From: an uncultured Oscillospiraceae bacterium
GTDB taxonomy: Bacteria > Bacillota > Clostridia > Oscillospirales > Oscillospiraceae
Length of the DNA stretch: 64,000 nucleotides
NCBI GenBank assembly: GCA_934622035.1
Contig: CAKTVG010000001.1
Span: 62,001 to 126,000, forward strand
Direction of reading: 5' to 3'
Under the pieces are notes generated by a model. The model saw only the letters and a list, made by a program, of their open reading frames with translations, was not told the origin of the DNA and did not search any database. A program made the translations under genes and the position numbers. Positions 33,494-40,415 of the stretch are shown piece by piece (the stretch's first letter is position 1; every line of letters starts with the position of its first letter).

Positions 33494-34003
33494 TTAGGCC
33501 GCAAAGGTGACGGTCTTCGCCGCCTCGATGAAATACGGCTCGTACTCCTCGGCATGCTCCACGTCGCAGGCGAACTGCACCAGCCAGAAGGCGTCGCTTG
33601 CCTTGTACATGACGGCGAGGTAGTGATATTCTACCTTGGTATCCTCATTATAGAACTGATAGATCATCGTGGGGTTGCCGTTGATGTCGTCGCCGTGCTC
33701 GGGGGATTTGTCCGCATTACTCTGGAAAACCAGGTCGCAGTACTCCTCAAGCGTGAGGTCCCCCAGACCCTCGGCCAGCGTGAACTCCTCCTTCAGCGCA
33801 AAAACGGCTGCACGGGAGGAATCGAAGCAGACGGTGTAGCCCTGCTGGCTGGTTTCCTTGAAGCCCTTGGTCAGCGTGATGCTCATGCCGCTGCTGGAGA
33901 ATTCCTGCTTCTCCGCGGCGAAGGGCTCGGCCGAGAACACGCAGCCGGCCAGCAGTGCGGCAGTGAGGAGCAGGCAGAGGACGGTGATCGCGATTCTTTT
34001 CAT
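33494..34003 (-). CDS. lipoprotein of unknown function
   Basis: The 169-residue protein starts at ATG 34003 behind AAGGAGAG. The signal peptide ends in the lipobox LLAGC with the lipidated Cys at residue 21. The mature domain (AAEKQEFSSSGMSITLTKGF onward) looks like the small PsbP/DUF-type lipoprotein fold that is common in Clostridia, with SAFWLVQFAC-like strands near the end. It is the last gene of a plsY-like/AraC operon. No catalytic residues stand out. Confidence 0.75.
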   Translation of the reverse strand: MKRIAITVLCLLLTAALLAGCVFSAEPFAAEKQEFSSSGMSITLTKGFKETSQQGYTVCFDSSRAAVFALKEEFTLAEGLGDLTLEEYCDLVFQSNADKSPEHGDDINGNPTMIYQFYNEDTKVEYHYLAVMYKASDAFWLVQFACDVEHAEEYEPYFIEAAKTVTFAA

Positions 34004-34022
34004 GGGTTTCTCTCCTTGTTGT

Positions 34023-34880
34023 TTATATTTTCCGGAACTCTCCCGGGGTTTTCCCTGTGTCGCGGTGGAATACGTTGGCAAAGGCGTTCGAGGAGGAGAA
34101 GCCGCACAGCGCGGCGATTTTCGCCACGGGATACGGCGTGCTGCGCAGCAGAACCTTCGCCTTGGCCAGCCGCAGGCGCGTGATGCGCGTGTAGGGTGCC
34201 TCACCGCAGCGCTTTTTAAACAGCGCCGTGAAATAGCTGCGCGTGAAGCCGCTGCGGGCAACCAGCTCCTCCAGCGTGATTTTTTCGCAAAAATGCTGAT
34301 CGATATAGGACTCGATCTCCTCCATGACGGACGCGGTGTCAGGCAGCGGGGGAAGGGCGGCAGGATGGAAATGGTCCTCGATCAGTGCAGAGACGATCAG
34401 CCCGCCGAGGGCGTTCAGATCCGCCAGATCTGCGGCCGCCTGTTTGGAAAACTCCTGCTCGAACAGGCGCAGATAATCCTTGAGCGTCTCGGAAACGGCA
34501 AAAATCCGCCCAACCTGCGCGCCTGCCAGACCCTTTTCGGCCAGCCTCTTTTCAAAATAATCCCGGTCGACGACGATGCTGCAATTGGAAACGTCGCACA
34601 GCTCCACGGCCTGCGCGTGGCGGCAGCCGCTCTGCACGGGATAGGCATAGCCCACCCTGCCGAAGTATACCTCGTCGCCCTGCATGATCTGCGGCGCGGG
34701 CGTCAGCGGCAGGAGAAACTCATAGGCTTCGTGCCGGTGCGCAAAGGGACGCACGGTTTTCTCGCGGGTGCGGCGCAGCACCGCCACGGAGAGAAAGCCG
34801 CAGTAGTAGTGGTCGCAAAGCTCCGTCAGATAGCTCCTGTCCGGATAATGCGCGTCAAAAAGCGCCTGCAAGTCCGCCAT
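34023..34880 (-). CDS. AraC-family transcriptional regulator
   Basis: The 285-residue protein has an N-terminal cupin-like sensor (FAHRHEAYEFLLPL, residues 46-60) and a C-terminal pair of helix-turn-helix motifs (about 190-285): ITLEELVARSGFTRSYFTALFKK and VAKIAALCGFSSSNAFANVF, ending FHRDTGKTPGEFRKI. It sits 3 bases after the plsY-like gene and 19 bases before the lipoprotein gene, so it may control its own operon. The ligand is unknown. Confidence 0.93.
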   Translation of the reverse strand: MADLQALFDAHYPDRSYLTELCDHYYCGFLSVAVLRRTREKTVRPFAHRHEAYEFLLPLTPAPQIMQGDEVYFGRVGYAYPVQSGCRHAQAVELCDVSNCSIVVDRDYFEKRLAEKGLAGAQVGRIFAVSETLKDYLRLFEQEFSKQAAADLADLNALGGLIVSALIEDHFHPAALPPLPDTASVMEEIESYIDQHFCEKITLEELVARSGFTRSYFTALFKKRCGEAPYTRITRLRLAKAKVLLRSTPYPVAKIAALCGFSSSNAFANVFHRDTGKTPGEFRKI

Positions 34881-34883
34881 GGC

Positions 34884-35525
34884 TCAGCTCCGGTCGTCGG
34901 ATTCCCGCTGCTCTACGCAGTGGTCGAGGTCACGGTGGAACAGCATGGTGCGGAAGGGCGTTTCCTCCATCCGGCCGAAGAAATTCTTCCGGTGGGACCA
35001 GAGCATCAAGGGGATCATCAGCGCCAGCAGCAGCGCGACGCTCCCGTCGCCCGTGTAAAGATAATAGCTCGGGATGTACAGCGTCGCCGTCAGCAGCGGC
35101 AGGACGCTTGCGCGGTTGATGATCATGCCGCACACAAAGGCCAGCGCCAGCAGAGGCAGCACGAGCGCGGGCGTCAGCGCGAGGATGATGCCGCACATGC
35201 AGGCCGTCCCCTTACCGCCGCGGAAGTGCAGCCACGCGGGCAGCACATGGCCGACCATGCAGCTCAGACCCGCCGCCGCACCGGCGCAGGCGAGCTTGGG
35301 CAGCAGCAGGCGCGCCGCCGTGACGCACAGCGCCGCCTTGGTCACATCGAGCAGCATGATGACGATCGCCAGCTTCATGCCCAGAGAGAACATGGCGTTG
35401 GTCGCCCCGGCGTTTCCCGTACCGCATTCGCGGATATCCACGCCCTTTTTCCAGCGCGTAAACAGATAGGCGGGATTGATGCTGCCGACGAGATAGGCAG
35501 CGATGCAAAGAGCTGTCAGCTTCAT
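34884..35525 (-). CDS. PlsY-family glycerol-3-phosphate acyltransferase
   Basis: PlsY transfers an acyl group from acyl-phosphate to glycerol 3-phosphate at the membrane. The 213 residues show the three family motifs: GSINPAYLFTRW near the start, GTGNAGATNAMFSLG (36-50) and VGHVLPAWLHFRGGKGTA (about 92-109), within five to six helices. It heads an operon with an AraC regulator and a lipoprotein, an unusual setting for a housekeeping plsY, so it may be a second, regulated copy. Confidence 0.87.
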   Translation of the reverse strand: MKLTALCIAAYLVGSINPAYLFTRWKKGVDIRECGTGNAGATNAMFSLGMKLAIVIMLLDVTKAALCVTAARLLLPKLACAGAAAGLSCMVGHVLPAWLHFRGGKGTACMCGIILALTPALVLPLLALAFVCGMIINRASVLPLLTATLYIPSYYLYTGDGSVALLLALMIPLMLWSHRKNFFGRMEETPFRTMLFHRDLDHCVEQRESDDRS

Positions 35526-35561
35526 GGATTTCCCTCCGTTTCGCGTTTTTTCTTTATTTTT

Positions 35562-35590
35562 ATTCTATCATACTTTTGAACTTTCGTAAA
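35562..35590 (-). promoter_or_regulatory. promoter of the plsY-like operon
   Basis: TTTACG (35590-35585), a 17-base spacer and TAGAAT (35567-35562) on the minus strand. Confidence 0.6.
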
Positions 35591-35613
35591 GGGGCAGCGT
35601 CGAAATCCGCCGC

Positions 35614-35642
35614 TTGCAAATCCCATGAAAATGTGATATAAA
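35614..35642 (+). promoter_or_regulatory. promoter of the TetR-family gene
   Basis: TTGCAA (35614-35619), a 17-base spacer and TATAAA (35637-35642), 33 bases before the ATG. It is divergent from the plsY-like promoter. Confidence 0.65.
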
Positions 35643-35674
35643 GGAAAAGGAATATACTGCAAAAGGAGGACTCC

Positions 35675-36241
35675 ATGCCGAATTTTACGAAGATGGCCAT
35701 TAAGGCCTCGTTCATCAAGCTTCTGAACGACCGCCCGCTGAGTCAGATCACCGTGAAGGATATCGTCGTGGACTGCGGCATCAACCGCAACACCTTTTAT
35801 TATCATTACCCCGACATCCCCACACTGGCGCAGGAAGTGATCACACAGGAGGCCGAGGAAATCATCCGCAAATATCCCACCATCGAAACGGTGGAGCAGT
35901 GCCTGGACGTCGCGGTGGAGTTCGCGATGGAGAACCGCCGGGCAGTGCTGCATCTTTATAATTCCGCCAACCGTGCGCTGTACGAGCAGTACCTGATGAA
36001 GGTCTGCAATCACGTTGTCACCGCCTATGTGGACACCACGCTGAATGGGCGGCCCATGCGGGAATATGACAAGCAGCTTCTGATTCGCTTTGTCAAATTC
36101 ATCTGCTTCGGACAGATCATTGAATGGCTGGACGGCGGCATGAAGGAGGACATCCGCGTGCCCTTCCACCGCCTGTGCGAGCTCTGCCGCGGCACGGCGG
36201 AGGAGATCGTCAGCCGCAGCCTGACCCTGCCGGATCCCTGA
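35675..36241 (+). CDS. TetR-family transcriptional regulator
   Basis: The 188-residue protein starts at ATG 35675 behind AAAGGAGG. The N-terminal helix-turn-helix is ITVKDIVVDCGINRNTFYYHY (about 26-46), close to the TetR/DhaS group in which NRNTFYYHY is typical. The C-terminal ligand/dimer domain is helical with several aromatic residues. It is transcribed divergently from the plsY-like operon, so that operon is the most likely target. A terminator follows. Confidence 0.9.
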   Translation: MPNFTKMAIKASFIKLLNDRPLSQITVKDIVVDCGINRNTFYYHYPDIPTLAQEVITQEAEEIIRKYPTIETVEQCLDVAVEFAMENRRAVLHLYNSANRALYEQYLMKVCNHVVTAYVDTTLNGRPMREYDKQLLIRFVKFICFGQIIEWLDGGMKEDIRVPFHRLCELCRGTAEEIVSRSLTLPDP

Positions 36242-36260
36242 TTTGCTTGATACGAAAAAG

Positions 36261-36291
36261 CGCTTCTCTTCATGGAAGGGAAGCGTTTTTT
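36261..36291 (+). terminator. terminator after the TetR-family gene
   Basis: An 11-bp stem (36261-36271 with 36275-36285, one G-T pair) with a 3-base loop is followed by TTTTTT. Confidence 0.8.
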
Positions 36292-36331
36292 AATACTTCT
36301 GCGTCATCAGCTGAATCTCCTTTGATTATGC

Positions 36332-36346
36332 CTACAATCATTGTAG
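36332..36346. promoter_or_regulatory. isolated perfect palindrome
   Basis: CTACAAT-C-ATTGTAG is a perfect 7-base inverted repeat. It lies between two terminators and away from any start codon, so a regulatory role is doubtful. Confidence 0.3.
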
Positions 36347-36384
36347 CAGTGCTGACGGCGGTAATCGAATGTGCGGATAAAAGA

Positions 36385-36427
36385 AAATCACCGAGAAAAG
36401 TTCGGAATGAACCAATCTCGGTGATTT
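36385..36427 (-). terminator. terminator after the aminotransferase gene
   Basis: A perfect 12-bp stem (36385-36396 with 36416-36427) with a 19-base loop is followed on the minus strand by TCTTTTAT. It lies about 90 bases past the aminotransferase stop; a second CTGATAAC/GTTATCAG stem lies between (36449-36482). Confidence 0.6.
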
Positions 36428-36516
36428 CCCTTGCCATTGCTACGCCTGATAACAGAGCTCTTTTAATACTTCGTTATCAGCCCATAGCATCCTCCACAGA
36501 CGTTTTTTGTGCGCCG

Positions 36517-37707
36517 TTAGCGGTTATTATAGCGCTCAATGGCGATGCGCAGAAGATCGAGCGCACGCTCCAGCTCCTCCTCGCAGCGGACATAGGCGAT
36601 GCGGATTTCGCTCAGGCCCGCGCCCTCGGTGGCATAGAAGCCGCTGCCGGGCGCGAACATGACCGTCTCGTTGTGGTCGGAGAATTCGTTGAGCAGGTAC
36701 ATCTGGAAGTCCTCGGCGTTGTCCACCGGCAGCTTTGCCATGGTGTAAAACGCGCCCTTCGGCTCGGCGGTCACAACGCCCGGAATCTCCAGAAGCTTGC
36801 GGTAGCAGACGTCGCGGCGGCGCTGATATTCCTCGCGAGTGGCGTCGAAGTAGGACGGCTCCACGCCGTACAGCGCGGCGGCGCCGACCTGGTCGAGCGT
36901 TGCGACGGACAACCGCGCCTGCGCGATCTTCATCGCGTTTTCCATAAACGCCTGGTTGCGCGAAAGCAGGGCGCCGATGCGCGCGCCGCAGGCGCTGAAG
37001 CGCTTGGACACGGAGTCGATGAGAATCAGGTTTTCGCGGATATCGTGGAAGGCGGCAATGGAGGTCAGCTCTCCGCCGTCATAGACGAACTCACGGTAGA
37101 CCTCGTCGCAGATCAGGAAGAGGTCGTGCTCCTTGGCAATGTCAGCCACGAGGCGCAGCTCCTCCGGCGTCAGGACGGTGCCGGTGGGGTTGCCGGGGTT
37201 TGTGATGAGAATGGCGCGGGTGTTTTCATGGATCAGCGGGGCGATCTGCTCGCGTGTGGCGTAGCGGTAGCCCGTTTCCGGCGTGGTGCGGATGGGGCAG
37301 ATTTTGCCGCCCGCCATGCGGATAAAGGTGTGATAGTTGGGATAGAAGGGCTCCGGAACGAGCACCTCGCTGCCCTCGTCCAGAATGCACAGCATGGCGA
37401 TCAGAATTGCCTCGCTGCCGCCGGTGGTAATGAGAATGTCGTCCAGGGAGAAGTCCACGCCAAGGCGGGCATAGTACTTCTGTACTGCCTCCATCAGGCG
37501 CGGGATACCGGGCGAGGGCGCATAGGCAAGTACGTCCTCGCGGTAGTTTGCCAGCGCTTCAAAGTAGGCGGGCGGCGTTTTGATGTCTGGCTGACCGATA
37601 TTCAGATGGTGAATGGTGACGCCGCGCTTCTGCGCCTCGACCGCAAAGGGATAGAATTTGCGGATGGGCGACAGCTCGCACTGGCTGATCTTCTGGGAGA
37701 GCTTCAT
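36517..37707 (-). CDS. class I aminotransferase (aspartate aminotransferase-like)
   Basis: The 396-residue fold-type I PLP enzyme starts at ATG 37707, 8 bases after AGAGG. Signatures are NIGQPDIKTP (36-45), GGSEAI (97-102), NPGNPTG (170-176), DEVYREFVYD (201-210) and PLP lysine K235 in DSVSKRFSACG. The subfamily is the I-gamma group that includes aspartate, tyrosine and alanine/glutamate aminotransferases, so the exact amino acid is open. It lies 23 bases after metK on the same strand and may be cotranscribed with it. Confidence 0.88.
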   Translation of the reverse strand: MKLSQKISQCELSPIRKFYPFAVEAQKRGVTIHHLNIGQPDIKTPPAYFEALANYREDVLAYAPSPGIPRLMEAVQKYYARLGVDFSLDDILITTGGSEAILIAMLCILDEGSEVLVPEPFYPNYHTFIRMAGGKICPIRTTPETGYRYATREQIAPLIHENTRAILITNPGNPTGTVLTPEELRLVADIAKEHDLFLICDEVYREFVYDGGELTSIAAFHDIRENLILIDSVSKRFSACGARIGALLSRNQAFMENAMKIAQARLSVATLDQVGAAALYGVEPSYFDATREEYQRRRDVCYRKLLEIPGVVTAEPKGAFYTMAKLPVDNAEDFQMYLLNEFSDHNETVMFAPGSGFYATEGAGLSEIRIAYVRCEEELERALDLLRIAIERYNNR

Positions 37708-37730
37708 GGGCATTACCTCTGGGGATGGAA

Positions 37731-38891
37731 TTACACGTTGGCAAGCAGGGTCTCAACGGCGTCGGTCTTTTCCCACGGGAGGTCAAGATCGGGGCGGCCG
37801 AAGTGACCGTAGGCCGCGACCTGCTGATAGATCGGGCGGCGGAGATCGAGTGTTTTGATGATGGAGGCCGGGCGCAGGTCAAAGCAGCGCTGCACCAGCT
37901 CACTCAGACGGTCGTCGGAGAGCTTGCCGGTGCCGTAGCTCTCAACAAGGACGGACACGGGATGCGCCACGCCGATGGCATAGGCCAGTTCGATCTGGCA
38001 TTTCTTTGCCAGCCCGGCGGCCACCAGATTCTTGGCGACGTAGCGGGCCATATAGGCGGCGCTGCGGTCGACCTTTGTCGGGTCCTTGCCGGAGAAAGCG
38101 CCGCCGCCGTGTGCGGCATAGCCGCCATAGGTATCGACGATAATCTTGCGGCCGGTCAGTCCGGAATCGCCCATCGGGCCGCCGATGACAAAGCGGCCGG
38201 TCGGGTTGACATAAAACTTCGTATCGCGGTCGAGCAGCTTTTCCGGGAGCGTGGGCTTGATGATCTGGTCGATCACAGCCTCGCGCAGGTCCTTGATGTC
38301 GATCTCGGCGGCGTGCTGCGTGGAGACGACGACGGTGTCGATGCGCTCGACGGCGCCGTTTTCGTCATACTGCACGGAAACCTGGCTCTTGCCGTCCGGG
38401 CGCAGCCAATCCAGCGCGCCGCTCTTGCGCTCGGCGGCCAGGCGGCGGGTGAGCTGGTGGGCGAAGGTGATGGGGGCGGGCATCAGCTCGGGCGTTTCGT
38501 CGCAGGCGAAGCCGAACATCATGCCCTGGTCGCCTGCGCCGAGGGTGTCGGCCTCGTCGTAGGAGCTGTTGACGCCCATGGCGATGTCGCCGGACTGCTC
38601 GTCAATGGCGGTCAGAACGGCGCAGGAGTGGCCGTCAAAGCCTGCGTTCGGGCGGTCATAGCCGATGCGGCAGATCGTCTCGCGGGCGACCTTGGGGATG
38701 TCCACATAGCAGCTCGTGGAAATCTCGCCCATGACGAGCACCATGCCGGTCGTGGCGGCGCATTCGCAGGCCACGCGGGCGTTGGGGTCCTTGGCGTAGA
38801 TGGCGTCCAGAACACCGTCGGAGATCTGGTCGCAGACCTTGTCGGGATGTCCTTCGGTTACGGACTCGGAGGTGAAAATTCTTTTCTTCAT
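37731..38891 (-). CDS. metK: S-adenosylmethionine synthetase
   Basis: MetK makes SAM from methionine and ATP in the cytoplasm. The 386-residue length is normal. Key motifs are GHPDKVCDQISD (15-26), GAGDQGMMFG and the P-loop-like GGGAFSGKDPTKVDRSAAY. The gene is preceded by a SAM-I riboswitch, which shuts it off when SAM is plentiful. The promoter, aptamer and ribosome site (AAAGGA) all lie within 215 bases upstream. Confidence 0.97.
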   Translation of the reverse strand: MKKRIFTSESVTEGHPDKVCDQISDGVLDAIYAKDPNARVACECAATTGMVLVMGEISTSCYVDIPKVARETICRIGYDRPNAGFDGHSCAVLTAIDEQSGDIAMGVNSSYDEADTLGAGDQGMMFGFACDETPELMPAPITFAHQLTRRLAAERKSGALDWLRPDGKSQVSVQYDENGAVERIDTVVVSTQHAAEIDIKDLREAVIDQIIKPTLPEKLLDRDTKFYVNPTGRFVIGGPMGDSGLTGRKIIVDTYGGYAAHGGGAFSGKDPTKVDRSAAYMARYVAKNLVAAGLAKKCQIELAYAIGVAHPVSVLVESYGTGKLSDDRLSELVQRCFDLRPASIIKTLDLRRPIYQQVAAYGHFGRPDLDLPWEKTDAVETLLANV

Positions 38892-38909
38892 TTTGATTCA
38901 TCCTTTCTC

Positions 38910-38957
38910 CATAACCTTATTACGCTACAAAATATACCCTGCCTCTTCGACAGGGTA
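38910..38957 (-). promoter_or_regulatory. SAM-I expression platform: terminator and P1-competing strand
   Basis: On the minus-strand RNA, TACCCTG/CAGGGTA (38957-38935) forms a stem followed by TATTTTG, a weak terminator. Downstream, ATAAGGTTATG (38920-38910) just before the ribosome site is perfectly complementary to CATAACCTTAT (39066-39056), which includes the 5' strand of aptamer helix P1. This is a built-in alternative helix. Confidence 0.65.
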
Positions 38958-38969
38958 CGCAGTTGTGTC

Positions 38970-39060
38970 CTCATCTGTCGATCAAATCGCTGGAATTGGC
39001 ACCTTGCTTACGCAGGTTGTCGGGCTTCATTGGGCCAGTCCCTCCGCCACTCTCGATAAG
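38970..39060 (-). ncRNA. SAM-I (S-box) riboswitch aptamer
   Basis: The minus strand reads CTTATCGAGAG, GGCGGAGGGACTGGCCC, ATGAAGCCCGACAACC and GGTGCCAATTCCAGC in the S-box order. Helix P1 closes by pairing CTTATC (39060-39055) with GATGAG (38975-38970). SAM binding stabilises P1 and should reduce metK expression. Confidence 0.95.
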
Positions 39061-39070
39061 GTTATGAAAT

Positions 39071-39106
39071 GTGCTATTATCATAGCACAAATCCCGCCAA
39101 TGTCAA
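39071..39106 (-). promoter_or_regulatory. promoter of metK with overlapping inverted repeat
   Basis: TTGACA (39106-39101), a 16-base spacer and TATGAT (39084-39079) on the minus strand. GTGCTAT-N4-ATAGCAC (39071-39088) is a perfect inverted repeat over the -10 box. Confidence 0.7.
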
Positions 39107-39165
39107 GCAAAGATTGTCCGCCGGGCACATTTTTTCGTTTTTCCGGCGCGGACATGAAAAAGAAA

Positions 39166-39194
39166 TTGCACATTGCGCCGCCGCCCGATATAAT
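39166..39194 (+). promoter_or_regulatory. promoter of the D-2-hydroxyacid dehydrogenase gene
   Basis: TTGCAC (39166-39171), a 17-base spacer and TATAAT (39189-39194). Confidence 0.7.
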
Positions 39195-39219
39195 AAAAGA
39201 AAAAACGGGAGTGACCGCA

Positions 39220-40185
39220 ATGAGAATTGTCGTTTTAGATGGATATACGGAAAATCCCGGCGATCTGAGCTGGGACGCGCTGCGCGCGCTGGGTGAGCTG
39301 ACGGTCTACGACCGCACGAGCCTGACGGACGAGGCGGAGATCGTCGAGCGCATCGGCAGCGCCGAGATCGTGCTGACGAACAAGACGCCGCTCTCCGCCG
39401 CCGTGCTGGACGCCTGCCCGGCGCTGCGCTTCATCGGCGTGCTGGCAACGGGCTATAACATCGTGGACTATGCGCACGCAAGGCAGCGCGGCATCCCCGT
39501 TTCCAACGTGCCTGCCTACGGCACGGCGGCGGTGGCGCAGTTTGCCGTGGCGCTGCTGCTGGAGGTCTGCCACCATATCGGGCTGCACAGCGACTCCGTG
39601 CACGCCGGGGACTGGGCGGCCTCGCCGGATTTCTGCTACTGGAAAACGCCGCAGATCGAGCTGGACGGCAAGACCATCGGCATCATCGGCTTCGGCCGCA
39701 TCGGCCAGGCGGTGGGCAGAATCGCCTCGGCGCTCGGCATGCGTGTGCTGGCAGCGGGCAGCCGTCCGACGGAGGCCGGACGCGCGATTGCGGAGTATGT
39801 TTCGCTGGACGAGCTGCTCGCCGCGTCGGACGTCGTGTCGCTGCACTGCCCGCTCTTCCCGGAAACGCAGGGGCTGATCAACCGCAGCAGCATCGCCAAA
39901 ATGAAGGACGGCGCGATTCTCATCAACAACGGCCGCGGCGGCCTGATCGTCGAGCAGGACGTCGCCGACGCGCTGAACAGCGGCAAGCTCCTCGGCGCGG
40001 GCGTGGACGTCGTCTCAACCGAGCCGATCTCGCCGGAGAATCCCCTGCTGCACGCGAGAAACTGCGTCATTACGCCGCACATCTCCTGGACGTCGGCCGA
40101 ATGCCGGGAGAGAATTCTCAACTGCACGGTGGAAAACGTCCGCGCCTTCCTGCGCGGCACACCGCAGAACGTCGTGAATTCATAA
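39220..40185 (+). CDS. D-2-hydroxyacid dehydrogenase
   Basis: The 321-residue NAD(P)H-dependent enzyme reduces a 2-oxoacid to a D-2-hydroxyacid, or the reverse. It starts at ATG 39220 behind GGGAGTG. The Rossmann motif is GFGRIGQAVG (about 151-160). Catalytic residues lie in NNGRGGLIVEQ (Arg), VDVVSTEP (Glu) and ITPHISWTS (His). The YNIVDYAHARQRGIPVSNVP segment resembles hydroxypyruvate/glycerate dehydrogenases (HprA-like). Substrate is not certain. It stands alone between its own promoter and a strong terminator. Confidence 0.9.
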   Translation: MRIVVLDGYTENPGDLSWDALRALGELTVYDRTSLTDEAEIVERIGSAEIVLTNKTPLSAAVLDACPALRFIGVLATGYNIVDYAHARQRGIPVSNVPAYGTAAVAQFAVALLLEVCHHIGLHSDSVHAGDWAASPDFCYWKTPQIELDGKTIGIIGFGRIGQAVGRIASALGMRVLAAGSRPTEAGRAIAEYVSLDELLAASDVVSLHCPLFPETQGLINRSSIAKMKDGAILINNGRGGLIVEQDVADALNSGKLLGAGVDVVSTEPISPENPLLHARNCVITPHISWTSAECRERILNCTVENVRAFLRGTPQNVVNS

Positions 40186-40200
40186 TTTGCGGATCTATAA

Positions 40201-40249
40201 AATAGCATTCCCCCGGAAGGCCTCGCACCTTCCGGGGGAATGCTATTTA
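40201..40249. terminator. strong bidirectional terminator
   Basis: A perfect 21-bp stem (40201-40221 with 40229-40249) with a 7-base loop lies 15 bases after the dehydrogenase stop, with AAAT and ATTT flanks. Confidence 0.8.
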
Positions 40250-40312
40250 TGCCGCAATGTCCCGCATGCGGGACGATTTGGCGATGCATACAAAATTCGC
40301 AGGAGCCCTCCC

Positions 40313-40343
40313 GCGGCCACGGCGCGCCGTGGCCCTACGGATG
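40313..40343. repeat. intergenic palindromic repeat, copy B
   Basis: It contains the perfect 20-base palindrome GGCCACGGCGCGCCGTGGCC (40315-40334) followed by CTACGGATG, and matches 21517-21547 at 29 of 31 bases. A second palindrome, GTCCCGCATGCGGGAC, lies at 40259-40274. The rest of 40250-40415 shows no gene. Confidence 0.7.
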
Positions 40344-40415
40344 GTGCAAGATTGCGGTGCATATGCTGCGGCGAGTTCGGAATCCCGGCTTACTTTATCA
40401 GCAGACGCTTGGCCG

